Assembly: GCF_947166265.1 (NCBI RefSeq)
Contig: NZ_CAMVDO010000028.1
Location: 1 to 34,707, forward strand
Direction of reading: 5' to 3'
Origin: an uncultured Fibrobacter sp.
Lineage (GTDB): Bacteria > Fibrobacterota > Fibrobacteria > Fibrobacterales > Fibrobacteraceae
Length of the DNA stretch: 34,707 nucleotides
Under the pieces are notes generated by a model that did not search any database, was not told the DNA's origin, and was given only the letters and a program-made list of their open reading frames with translations. Within the stretch, counting starts at the first letter, position 1; each line of letters begins with the position of its first letter. Both the position numbers and the translations under genes were made by a program. Positions 14,232 through 21,666 of this stretch are shown in pieces.

Positions 14232-15054
14232 TATCATTCCTCCGTTTTTCACTTAGGGGAAACAGTTGCAAGTTCAACCGATAAACTCGATTGCACCCTT
14301 CGTCTTCAGATACGATATCCTTGATCCGTTTGCGTAAAGCCGCAATTTCTTCTACCAGGCGGCGGTAGGCATTTTCGCTAATGCCCAAGGTAAAGCCCGA
14401 GATGTCCCGTTCCTCTGCAGGAACATTATCCAGCGCATCGGCAGCCAGTTGCGCCACCTGTTTTTGCATCACCTTCATGGACGCCGACAACAAGGCGGGA
14501 TCGCCCGTGAGTCCCTTATTTATTTGCACGTAAGTTCCGTCAGGACGCCGTCCCAGCAAATTCGCACGCACCATCAGTTCCAGCGAGTTGCGGACCTCGC
14601 CCGCCGTCACCTCGGGAATACACATCTTCGCAATATCCGAAGGCTTGGCCCCGGGCATCATCGGAGCAAGTTCACGCACGACAGGATTCACCCAGGAACG
14701 ATAATAGTCAAATGCCTCGGCTCCCAGGACACGCACCCCATTCCCCTCCATCAGAGCGCGCATCCGGGAGAAAGCCTGTACACGGGAGCGTTCGTCCGGC
14801 GCATCGCAGAATTCCACCAACAGGCAAAAATATTCCTGACGGTATCCGGAAAGTTCCATGGCACGCGCCACCTTAAGAGCGCCGTCTTGACGGAGACGCG
14901 TCTTGCCGTCGCAAACCAGTTTCAGATATCCCGACGAAGAAAAGCCCGCCAGTTTTGCAAACTCACGCCACGAGAAATACGAGGTACGCTTGCGTTCCTC
15001 GTAGTAATCGCGCATATAGCGGCGGTAATCGTTGTATTCCGTAATCGGGTTCAT
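14218..15054 (-). CDS. TIGR02147-family regulator
   Basis: A 278-residue protein of the TIGR02147 family, which is abundant in Fibrobacter genomes. The start MNPITEYNDYRRYMRDYYEE is the standard family start. Next come FSWREFAKLAGFSSSGYLKLV and DGKTRL (about residues 30-60), a helix-turn-helix-like segment, so DNA binding is likely; the role of the C-terminal part is unknown. The frame is open further up to 15132, but the extra 26 residues match nothing in the family. The gene overlaps the downstream lipoprotein gene by 14 nt, so it probably regulates that operon. TGAAAC half-sites upstream may be its operator. Confidence 0.85.
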   Translation of the reverse strand: MNPITEYNDYRRYMRDYYEERKRTSYFSWREFAKLAGFSSSGYLKLVCDGKTRLRQDGALKVARAMELSGYRQEYFCLLVEFCDAPDERSRVQAFSRMRALMEGNGVRVLGAEAFDYYRSWVNPVVRELAPMMPGAKPSDIAKMCIPEVTAGEVRNSLELMVRANLLGRRPDGTYVQINKGLTGDPALLSASMKVMQKQVAQLAADALDNVPAEERDISGFTLGISENAYRRLVEEIAALRKRIKDIVSEDEGCNRVYRLNLQLFPLSEKRRNDNEDK

Positions 15055-15124
15055 ATTCTCGCAAAATGGCATGCCCGCAAAGGTAGGTATCTCCCACCCA
15101 TTCAAGGCCATCACGTGTTCTATA

Positions 15125-15242
15125 TGTTTCAAAAATAAAGAAATCTATGAAACAAAACAAGAGGAATTTAAATAAGATTGCCGATTTTTATTTAATTAGG
15201 CAATTAAAAACATAGTTTTATGAAACGCAATGTTTCATAAAA
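15125..15242. promoter_or_regulatory. Two TGAAAC inverted repeats upstream of the TIGR02147 gene
   Basis: TTTTATGAAAC-GCAAT-GTTTCATAAAA (15216-15242) is a perfect 11-bp inverted repeat. TGTTTCA (15125-15131) and TGAAACA (15148-15154) form a second pair with a 16-nt spacer. Both lie in the promoter region of the minus-strand regulator gene and share the half-site TATGAAAC or TGAAAC. Confidence 0.5.
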
Positions 15243-15245
15243 GAG

Positions 15246-15265
15246 AAAACCCCGCTACAGCGGGG
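15246..15265 (-). terminator. Terminator of the aminotransferase gene
   Basis: On the minus strand CCCCGC-TGTA-GCGGGG is followed by TTTTCTCTTTT, 26 nt after the stop codon. Confidence 0.8.
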
Positions 15266-15291
15266 CAAAAATTGCAGGGAAGCAAATTCGC

Positions 15292-16455
15292 TTATTTCAT
15301 CTTCTGGCGAAGACTTTCCAGACGGTTAAGCGCATCGATGAGGGTTTCGTCTTTCTTGGCGAAATGGAAGCGGATCAGGTGATTCACCGGTTCGCGGAAA
15401 AAGCTGGAACCCGGCACTGCGGCGACACCCACCTTTTGCGCGAGGTCGATACAGAACTGGTCATCGGACTTGTAGCCGAATTCGCTGATATCCATCATCA
15501 CGAAGTACGTGCCCTGCGGCTCGGTGAACTTGAAACCTAGATTGCGCAGACCGCCGGTAAAGATTTCCTTCATGTGCGTGTAATGCGCCTGCAGTTCCGC
15601 GTAGTAATCGTCGTCGAAATTGAGGGCGGTGAGTGCGGTTTCTTGCAGCGGCGAGGCGGCCCCCACCACCGTGAAGTCGTGAATTTTCTTGATGTTGTTC
15701 ATGACGGGTTCGGCAGCGAGCACATAGCCCAGGCGCCAGCCCGTAATGGAATAGCTCTTGGAAAGGCTGGAACATTCAATGGTGCGTTCGCGCATTCCCG
15801 GGAGCGTCGCAATATAAGTATGACGGTGCGGAGCGAACACGATATGTTCGTAGACTTCGTCGGTGATTACATACAAATCATATTTGATAGCGAGGTTCGC
15901 AATAATCTGCAGCTCTTCGCGGGTAAAGACTTTTCCGCTCGGGTTCGACGGATTGCAAAGTACGAGCGCCTTCACGCCCGGCTGTTTCATGGCATCTTCG
16001 AGGACGTTGGCATCGAAGGTGAAATCGTGCGGGTCGAGCGGCACGTAAATCGGAGTCGCCCCACTCAGAATCGTATCGGCGGTGTAGTTCTCGTAGAACG
16101 GCGAAAAGATGACCACCTTGTCGCCCAGATTGCAGACCGACATCATCGTAATCATCATGGCTTCGGTACTGCCACAGGTGATGACCATTTCGGTTTGCGG
16201 GTCGTAACGCAGTCCGCTGAAATGCTCCTGCTTTTTGGAAAGCGCTTCGCGGAAATTCTGCGCACCAATCGTAATCGCGTACTGGTGCGGGCCCGTATGG
16301 GCGACTTCGGCCAGGCGGTCTTGCAAGGCCTTGGGCGGGTCAAAATCCGGGAAACCCTGCGACAAGTTGATTGCACCGCAAGCGTTCGCGATGCGCGTCA
16401 TGTGACGAATGACCGATTCCGTAAAATGTTCCGTACGATTGCTTAAAGGTTTCAT
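15292..16455 (-). CDS. Class I/II PLP-dependent aminotransferase
   Basis: A 387-residue fold-type I aminotransferase close to the aspartate aminotransferase / kynurenine-oxoglutarate transaminase group. Signatures: INLSQGFPDFDPP (30-41) and HQYAITIGAQNFREA for substrate and dimer contacts, CNPSNPSGKV (167-176), ITDEVYEHIVF with Asp199 that binds the PLP pyridine, SSLSKSYSITGWRLGY with the PLP lysine Lys233, and a C-terminal RFHFAK with the carboxylate-binding Arg. The frame continues 26 codons upstream into low-complexity sequence; I chose MKPLSNRT because family members start there, although no RBS is visible. The amino acid substrate cannot be fixed. Confidence 0.9.
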   Translation of the reverse strand: MKPLSNRTEHFTESVIRHMTRIANACGAINLSQGFPDFDPPKALQDRLAEVAHTGPHQYAITIGAQNFREALSKKQEHFSGLRYDPQTEMVITCGSTEAMMITMMSVCNLGDKVVIFSPFYENYTADTILSGATPIYVPLDPHDFTFDANVLEDAMKQPGVKALVLCNPSNPSGKVFTREELQIIANLAIKYDLYVITDEVYEHIVFAPHRHTYIATLPGMRERTIECSSLSKSYSITGWRLGYVLAAEPVMNNIKKIHDFTVVGAASPLQETALTALNFDDDYYAELQAHYTHMKEIFTGGLRNLGFKFTEPQGTYFVMMDISEFGYKSDDQFCIDLAQKVGVAAVPGSSFFREPVNHLIRFHFAKKDETLIDALNRLESLRQKMK

Positions 16456-16586
16456 GGGAGAAAATGTAGAAAGATGCTGTATTTCAGAGGTCAGAACTCG
16501 GATTTCGGAATTTAAAATACGAATAAAAAGCATTAAAAGGGCTGCAAAAAAAGAAAAATCCGCTTTTTCGTAATTATCCGAATCAG

Positions 16587-16605
16587 ATTATCCGTTTTGG
16601 ATAAT
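16587..16605. repeat. ATTATCC inverted repeat
   Basis: ATTATCC-GTTTT-GGATAAT. A further direct copy of ATTATCCG lies at 16573-16580. It lies just upstream of a TTGACA (16613-16618), in the gap between the aminotransferase and the ATPase gene, and may be an operator. Confidence 0.45.
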
Positions 16606-16637
16606 TAATATGTTGACATAACCGAAGCGGGTCACAT

Positions 16638-16730
16638 ATTTCGCCAGAACTCGTATTTAAGTAGACTTTTGGCGAAAAACATACACAATTTTCGCCAAAA
16701 CTCGTATTTTCGTTGACTTTTGGCGAAAAA
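16638..16730. repeat. Two 41-nt inverted-repeat units before the ATPase gene
   Basis: Unit 1 (16638-16678) has arms TTTCGCCA and TGGCGAAA. Unit 2 (16689-16729) has arms TTTTCGCCAAAA and TTTTGGCGAAAA around 17 nt. The two units are direct repeats of each other with a 51-bp period, sharing AACTCGTATTT and GACTTTTGGCGAAAAA. The right arm of unit 2 lies between the -35 and -10 of the predicted promoter, which is how a repressor site would sit. Confidence 0.75.
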
Positions 16731-16741
16731 TATTATAGATT
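16713..16741 (+). promoter_or_regulatory. Candidate promoter of the ATPase gene
   Basis: TTGACT (16713-16718) and TAGATT (16736-16741) with a 17-bp spacer. The predicted start is about 16748, the A of the ATG, so the mRNA may be leaderless, in line with the absence of an RBS. A second candidate is TTGACA (16613) with CATATT (16635). Confidence 0.45.
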
Positions 16742-16747
16742 AACAGT

Positions 16748-18169
16748 ATGAGCATCATTGGAAGAAATACCGAAATTCAGCTGCTGGAGCGCCACGTCGC
16801 CTCTAAAAACGCGGAATTCATCGCCCTATACGGTCGCCGTCGCGTAGGAAAGACATTCCTTATCAACCAGACATTCAAGGACAGATTCGCCTTCTCAATG
16901 ACAGGCGTCTTAGACGGCAAGAAGGACGAACAAATAAGCGCATTCCTAGACGCGATGGACATCTTCGGATATGAAACCAATGAGCGCCCCCAAAATTGGA
17001 TGGAAGCGTTCTCGCAACTACGCAAGGCATTATCAAGCAAAATTTCAAAAGAGTCACCCTGCATCGTTTTCATCGACGAAATTCCAAGCCTTGACACGCA
17101 AGGGTCCGGATTCACAAAAGCCCTCGGACATTTTTGGAACAGTTGGGCCGGGAACCAAGACAACTTCAAACTCATCGTATGCGGTTCGGCAACCTCCTGG
17201 ATGATCAAGAACCTCATTGATAGCAAGGGAGGACTCCACAACAGGATTACACACGAAATAAAGCTTTTGCCCTTTACGCTCAAAGAAACCGAAGAATACC
17301 TGCAGTCCAAAAATTTCACCTGGACCAGGCAAATGATTTTGCAGTCGTACATGTTCACAGGCGGAGTCGCCTATTACCTCAGCCTTTTCGACGAATGCGA
17401 GAGTCTCGCACAAAACATAGACAGGCTCTATTTCTCGGAAAATGGAGAAATGCGCCGCGAGTACAAGCGACTTTTCAAAACACTGTTCAATGCGGCAGAG
17501 CCCTACATGCGAATCGTGGAAACCCTCGCTCAAAAGAAGCAAGGCATGACGCGCAAAGAACTTATCGAAGCTATGAAATCCGAAAAAGGAGGAACGCTCT
17601 CCGAACAATTGCAAAATCTGGTAGAATGCGGTTTTATCCGAAAATACATGGTGCGAGAAAAAAAAGTCATCAAGGAAAACAGCGGAATCTACCAACTCAT
17701 CGACCCATTTACCCTGTTCCACCTATATTTCAATGACAAGGCAAAGGGCGACAGCCGCTTTTTGGAAAACCACATCAACACCCCCGTCATAAACACTTGG
17801 CTAGGGCTTTCGTTTGAAAAAGTCTGCCTGCTCCACGTACAGCAAATCAAGGCCGCGCTCAAGATAGACGGGATTTCGACACAGCAATACTCCTGGCGAA
17901 GCAAAAGCAAAAAGACACCGGCTCAGATAGACCTGATAATCGACCGCGCAGACGGAATGATCAATCTCTGCGAGCTAAAATATTCCGAAACAGATTACGC
18001 CCTTAGCGAGACGGAATACAACAAGATGGAACGCCGTTTTGCCGCATTCCTCAACGAGGCAGAGACACGCAAAGGCATCTTCAAGACGCTCATTACGGCA
18101 AGCCCCTTGAAGAAGAACCAATACTCGGAATCTGTCGCCGTCAAACTGACTGCGGATTGCTTGTTTTAA
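16748..18169 (+). CDS. AAA ATPase with C-terminal PD-(D/E)XK nuclease-like domain
   Basis: 473 residues. The N-terminal P-loop ATPase of the archaeal ATPase/ATPase_2 type has Walker A GRRRVGKT (29-36, Lys35), Walker B CIVFIDEIPSL (Asp110, Glu111) and a sensor-like IVCGSATSWM. A winged-helix region follows (about 255-310, MTRKELIEAM ... LVECGFIRKY). The C-terminus (about 340-473) is a DUF234-like domain with the nuclease core Asp395 and Glu409-Leu-Lys411 (LCELKYSE). The biological role of this family is not established; it is widespread in gut anaerobes and archaea as single genes. Two large inverted-repeat units sit at its promoter and no partner gene is adjacent. Confidence 0.85.
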   Translation: MSIIGRNTEIQLLERHVASKNAEFIALYGRRRVGKTFLINQTFKDRFAFSMTGVLDGKKDEQISAFLDAMDIFGYETNERPQNWMEAFSQLRKALSSKISKESPCIVFIDEIPSLDTQGSGFTKALGHFWNSWAGNQDNFKLIVCGSATSWMIKNLIDSKGGLHNRITHEIKLLPFTLKETEEYLQSKNFTWTRQMILQSYMFTGGVAYYLSLFDECESLAQNIDRLYFSENGEMRREYKRLFKTLFNAAEPYMRIVETLAQKKQGMTRKELIEAMKSEKGGTLSEQLQNLVECGFIRKYMVREKKVIKENSGIYQLIDPFTLFHLYFNDKAKGDSRFLENHINTPVINTWLGLSFEKVCLLHVQQIKAALKIDGISTQQYSWRSKSKKTPAQIDLIIDRADGMINLCELKYSETDYALSETEYNKMERRFAAFLNEAETRKGIFKTLITASPLKKNQYSESVAVKLTADCLF

Positions 18170-18199
18170 GGAATAGCAAACGCCAGCCCATATAGTCTT

Positions 18200-19519
18200 T
18201 TATTCCACTATGTGCCATGTATTTTGAGGATCACCATTCTGGGAACTTTCTTGCATCCATTCACATATATCGAGGAATCCAGCCCCCTCGTATAACCTTA
18301 TACAGGCATCGTTGTTTTCGGATTCAATTTTGCATTTCCAGGAACCTCGAGATTTTTTATTATTCGAAAGAATAATACGCGAATTTGCAGGGCATCCTGC
18401 GATCTTTTTCCTTGTAATCGCAGAAATTCCAACATCATTATTTTGGCGTAACTCTTCTAACACATATCCATCCGACTCTAGTGTATAGAAATCAATCAAT
18501 CTCCATGACCCAAATTCATTCAAGTAACGACGGCGTTCTTTCTGTTGATCAAGATACCTACTAAATTCCGTTTTTAGATAAAAGGTACTGGAATACGCTA
18601 TTTCCCAAAAGAGTGAGTCAGCATTCATCGGTACATTTGCTTCTACGACTGAATCACATTGGCTAAAGAATGGTTTAGCCAACTTTTCACACGATCGATG
18701 CATTTTCTGCACTTTCTTCAATGTGGACGCAAAGCCCTTGTCTGGAGACTTCTCTTCAAGCATTTTTTGTAGTTCTTTGTCCAAACGAATAGATTCATCA
18801 CTTTCACCTATTTCCGCAAGCCCGCAAATTGTAAACATTTCCTCGCTTTCAGAAATAACCCGAAGTTCCCATTTTGTCCGTTGAGGACAGTCTCCCAACA
18901 TTTTCTTGGATTCAAACTGCATCCTGTCCCTAGAAAAATGGAACCTGAAATTTTCACTGTTCGGGACCAAAAATCCAATATCAGCAACATCGCCAAATCT
19001 GCCTTTGGCGGCAAGATAGGTTGCCTGCCGAGCCTTGTATTCTTGGGCAATCAATCCAAGTTCCGAGTAGGAGTTCACAAAATACGATATAAGAATCCAC
19101 ACTAAAACTCCCATGCAGGCTACATATACCAAGGATACAAAGGCAATAAGCAAAGCCACCCATTTCAGCCAAGACACTGGAGCCAAGGGACACCCATCAC
19201 CGTCAATATAGGTTCCCTTTCCTAAGTGGATTAAATCTATCACGCTCCAGACAAACGAGATTATCGACGCAATTCCAGTTAAGGTCAATATCAACTTGAC
19301 TACGCCATGTTTCGTATTTCCACAATAGAAATCATGAGCGCCAAGTAATCCCAAAAGCAGAGCCAATACCGCAGCCACACTGGAATTTCGAGGACCATTT
19401 TTTCCTAAGCCAGCACTATTTGGAGAATCAGGAGAACCAGTTCCCAGCAATTTTGCACCACACCGGTCGCAGAAAAATGCATTTTTAGGGACTTGTTTAC
19501 CGCAGTTATGACAAAACAT
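18200..19519 (-). CDS. Zinc ribbon-TM2 membrane protein with extracytoplasmic domain
   Basis: 439 residues. The N-terminus is a zinc ribbon (C3-HN-C6 and C17-DR-C20), followed by a TM2 domain (about 43-105, two membrane segments with the GLLGAHDFYCGNTKHGVVKL and WSVIDLI motifs). A further membrane segment (about 115-150) leads into SELGLIAQEYKARQATYLAAKGRF, which resembles the helix of pilin-like proteins. The remaining 260 residues are soluble and contain several cysteines; no known domain is recognised. It is the last of three minus-strand genes at 18200-21383 that may form an operon, but the 38-nt gap leaves this open. Confidence 0.7.
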   Translation of the reverse strand: MFCHNCGKQVPKNAFFCDRCGAKLLGTGSPDSPNSAGLGKNGPRNSSVAAVLALLLGLLGAHDFYCGNTKHGVVKLILTLTGIASIISFVWSVIDLIHLGKGTYIDGDGCPLAPVSWLKWVALLIAFVSLVYVACMGVLVWILISYFVNSYSELGLIAQEYKARQATYLAAKGRFGDVADIGFLVPNSENFRFHFSRDRMQFESKKMLGDCPQRTKWELRVISESEEMFTICGLAEIGESDESIRLDKELQKMLEEKSPDKGFASTLKKVQKMHRSCEKLAKPFFSQCDSVVEANVPMNADSLFWEIAYSSTFYLKTEFSRYLDQQKERRRYLNEFGSWRLIDFYTLESDGYVLEELRQNNDVGISAITRKKIAGCPANSRIILSNNKKSRGSWKCKIESENNDACIRLYEGAGFLDICEWMQESSQNGDPQNTWHIVE

Positions 19520-19557
19520 AAACTTTGCGCCTTACGATGATCGGATATACAGAAAAT

Positions 19558-20844
19558 TTACTCTGAAAATGTAAACGGAATCGTAACGGTAGTGTTACCA
19601 GACTTCACCTTGCTGAACTTCCAGCGGCTTACAGCATTCTTGATTTCGTCATCAAATTCGCCGTAACCGGTCGTAGAAGAAGCAATGGAGATGCTGATGA
19701 TTTCGCCACCCGGAGCGATCGTGAACTTCAAGGTAACCTTACCCTGGAAGCCCGGTTTCTTCTTCAGGAACTTGTTGTAGATGTGGCGGAGACCCGGAGT
19801 ACGCTGACGCACAACCTTCATGATGTCTGCAGCGGAACGAGATCCACCACCGGCACCCATGTCGATATCGCGTTCTGACGGGGTCTTGACAGAGCCCTTT
19901 TCCCTGGTAGTGATACCGCCACCGCCGCAAAGGAGGCAAGCGAGTTCCTCATTTTCTTTGTTCTCCTTCTTTTCGGCGTAATCGAGGTTGAAGCCACCGT
20001 CAGCCTTAGGGCGGCTACGGCTCTTACCCGTCGTCTGGAGACCGGCAACGTCCTTCAAAACCTTGTCGATATCCTTAGCGAGCTTCTTAGTGAACTTCGG
20101 ATTCTTCATCAGGTCGTATGCACGAAAAGAAGTGTCCTTCAGGACCCGTCGTCCAAGCAAACCTAACACCAATTTCATTTCCTTTACACCCATTTCATTA
20201 TTATGATCTTCATCAGACGCATAAAAAAATCTCTTGAAGCCAGCCTCATAAATATAATCTACATCATATAACCCAACAAGAAGAATTTTGTCGTCCTTCC
20301 CAGACTTCTTAGCAACAGAATACAGCATCTTGGATTCATTAAACATCACCTCTCCAAATGTCAGCGGAGCGAGCACACTATTCTCAACATCCCAGGCAGA
20401 CAAGGTTCGCGTAGAATTAGAGGCTGCCGTAGAAACCTTGCTGCCGGATTTTGGAGGTTTCAAATCCGTCGGAGGCCGTATGCCATTTTTTCCAAGACCT
20501 TCCGCCGCAAAAAAGTTACCCTCATTATCGACATAGGCACTATCAGGCACTCCTTTTTTGGTGGAATACCATGCCCACAGGATTCGCCCTTCATCTGTCG
20601 GAGTGTTTTTTACGACAGCGACGGCTCTACTATCGCCGTTACCGTTTTCTAAAAATTTTCTATAGTAAACTTTGCAATGATTTCCTGCGGCAAACGAAAA
20701 ACGCAATTCGGGTTTATCATCAGAGCCAACATTTTTGCCATACACTGTAGGCACGTCCTTCCACTCGGCCAACTCTGACCTATAGCAATCATCTGCAAAT
20801 GAAAAACCGCATACCAAAAGCAGCAGTAAAACGTTTTTTTTCAT
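19558..20844 (-). CDS. Secreted protein with AgmX/PglI (TonB-like) C-terminal domain
   Basis: 428 residues. MKKNVLLLLLVCGFSFADD is a signal peptide. The middle contains a CLLCGGGG cluster and glycine/serine-rich linkers. The last 90 residues (from IMKVVRQRTPGLRHIYNKFL to the C-terminus) form a TonB/AgmX-type domain: FQGKVTLKFTIAPGGEI, then W-K-F near the end (SRWKFSKVKSG). This domain class is found in Myxococcus gliding proteins and is frequent in Fibrobacter. I chose the ATG at 20844, preceded by GAGG 5 nt away, over an upstream GTG overlapping the previous gene, because only this start gives a signal peptide at the N-terminus. Confidence 0.75.
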   Translation of the reverse strand: MKKNVLLLLLVCGFSFADDCYRSELAEWKDVPTVYGKNVGSDDKPELRFSFAAGNHCKVYYRKFLENGNGDSRAVAVVKNTPTDEGRILWAWYSTKKGVPDSAYVDNEGNFFAAEGLGKNGIRPPTDLKPPKSGSKVSTAASNSTRTLSAWDVENSVLAPLTFGEVMFNESKMLYSVAKKSGKDDKILLVGLYDVDYIYEAGFKRFFYASDEDHNNEMGVKEMKLVLGLLGRRVLKDTSFRAYDLMKNPKFTKKLAKDIDKVLKDVAGLQTTGKSRSRPKADGGFNLDYAEKKENKENEELACLLCGGGGITTREKGSVKTPSERDIDMGAGGGSRSAADIMKVVRQRTPGLRHIYNKFLKKKPGFQGKVTLKFTIAPGGEIISISIASSTTGYGEFDDEIKNAVSRWKFSKVKSGNTTVTIPFTFSE

Positions 20845-20879
20845 AAATCCTCTTTCCTGAATTACGTTGTTTGAAATTT

Positions 20880-21383
20880 TCACTTCGTTTCACTAGCATC
20901 AAGCAACAGTTTATAAGGATGAGCATCCCTATTCCCCTTAACAACATCGTCTAACAGGAACTTCAGATATTCCTGGATTTCATCATTTTTAAGGGAATGT
21001 TCTAAAACATAGTCATAGAATTGGAAATATTTCTCACTGATAATTTTTTTCTTTTTTAGCAGCAAAAAATTAGAGAGGGTCGTGAGTGCATAATCCGTTT
21101 TTCTTTCATTTTCAGGATTATTAAAAACGCCAACCCTTTTTCCGTTTTCACAAAAAACGGAGAAACCGACGCTACCCTCGCGTTCAATCATATGGATGAA
21201 GTCCGCAATATCCTTGTCCTTCATTATGGAACTCGAAAATTTTTCCGTGTATTTTATCTGGAGTTGCTTTTTTTGTCCAATCCACTGTTGTATGGCAAAG
21301 ACAAATCCCGCTATGACCGCTATTTTTTCACCATAGTCAAGGAACAACGGAAAACAATCCTTGCAACAATTCATAAAATTCAT
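20880..21383 (-). CDS. Small membrane-anchored hypothetical protein
   Basis: 167 residues; family not recognised. One membrane segment near the start (about 12-33, YGEKIAVIAGFVFAIQQWIG) is followed by a helical, charged cytoplasmic part ending LLLDASETK. This layout resembles small DUF4760-type proteins but I cannot confirm that. The ATG at 21383 has AGGA 7 nt upstream; a GTG six bases earlier is less likely. It is the first gene of the three-gene minus-strand group and ends 35 nt before the AgmX-type gene. Confidence 0.6.
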   Translation of the reverse strand: MNFMNCCKDCFPLFLDYGEKIAVIAGFVFAIQQWIGQKKQLQIKYTEKFSSSIMKDKDIADFIHMIEREGSVGFSVFCENGKRVGVFNNPENERKTDYALTTLSNFLLLKKKKIISEKYFQFYDYVLEHSLKNDEIQEYLKFLLDDVVKGNRDAHPYKLLLDASETK

Positions 21384-21417
21384 CAGCACATCCTATAATG
21401 TTAATTTTCTTACACCA

Positions 21418-21444
21418 AATGTAAACAAAAAAAAACAATGTCAA
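21418..21444 (-). promoter_or_regulatory. Candidate promoter of the 18200-21383 gene group
   Basis: Minus-strand -35 TTGACA (plus 21439-21444) with a possible -10 TACATT (plus 21418-21423) at a short 15-bp spacing. The -35 sits in AAACACTTGACATT, nearly the same as at 1066-1079, with A/T tracts upstream. Confidence 0.4.
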
Positions 21445-21522
21445 GTGTTTTTGCGAAAAAAGCCTTTTTTTGGCGAAATTTTTACAAAAAGAGACAGCGC
21501 GAGGGTCTCAAAAAGCCAAATG

Positions 21523-21570
21523 TTGGAAAAGGCAACAAAAATGCCTAAAATTATATTGGAAAAGGTAACA
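21523..21570 (+). repeat. Direct repeat of TTGGAAAAGGyAACA
   Basis: TTGGAAAAGGCAACA (21523-21537) and TTGGAAAAGGTAACA (21556-21570), 33 bp apart, three helical turns, in the AT-rich 283-bp gap before the radical SAM gene. They may be a regulatory site. Nothing else definite is seen in the gap. Confidence 0.4.
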
Positions 21571-21666
21571 CAATTTACTACAAAGTAATAAAAATATGGT
21601 GTTTTTGATTAAAAATCAACGAAAATGAGATTTTAGTCAAAATCAAATTTTTTCCTTAGATCAAAT

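Noticed and set aside
15055-15132. 26-residue N-terminal extension of the TIGR02147 protein
   Set aside because: The family normally starts at the MNPITEYNDYR position, and the extension matches nothing in the family.
16638-16730. CRISPR array
   Set aside because: Only two units, each with internal inverted arms and a 51-bp period, and no spacer-like variation or cas genes.
21361-21588. 75-codon plus-strand frame in the gap before the radical SAM gene
   Set aside because: AT-rich, low complexity, overlaps the start of the minus-strand gene and has no RBS.
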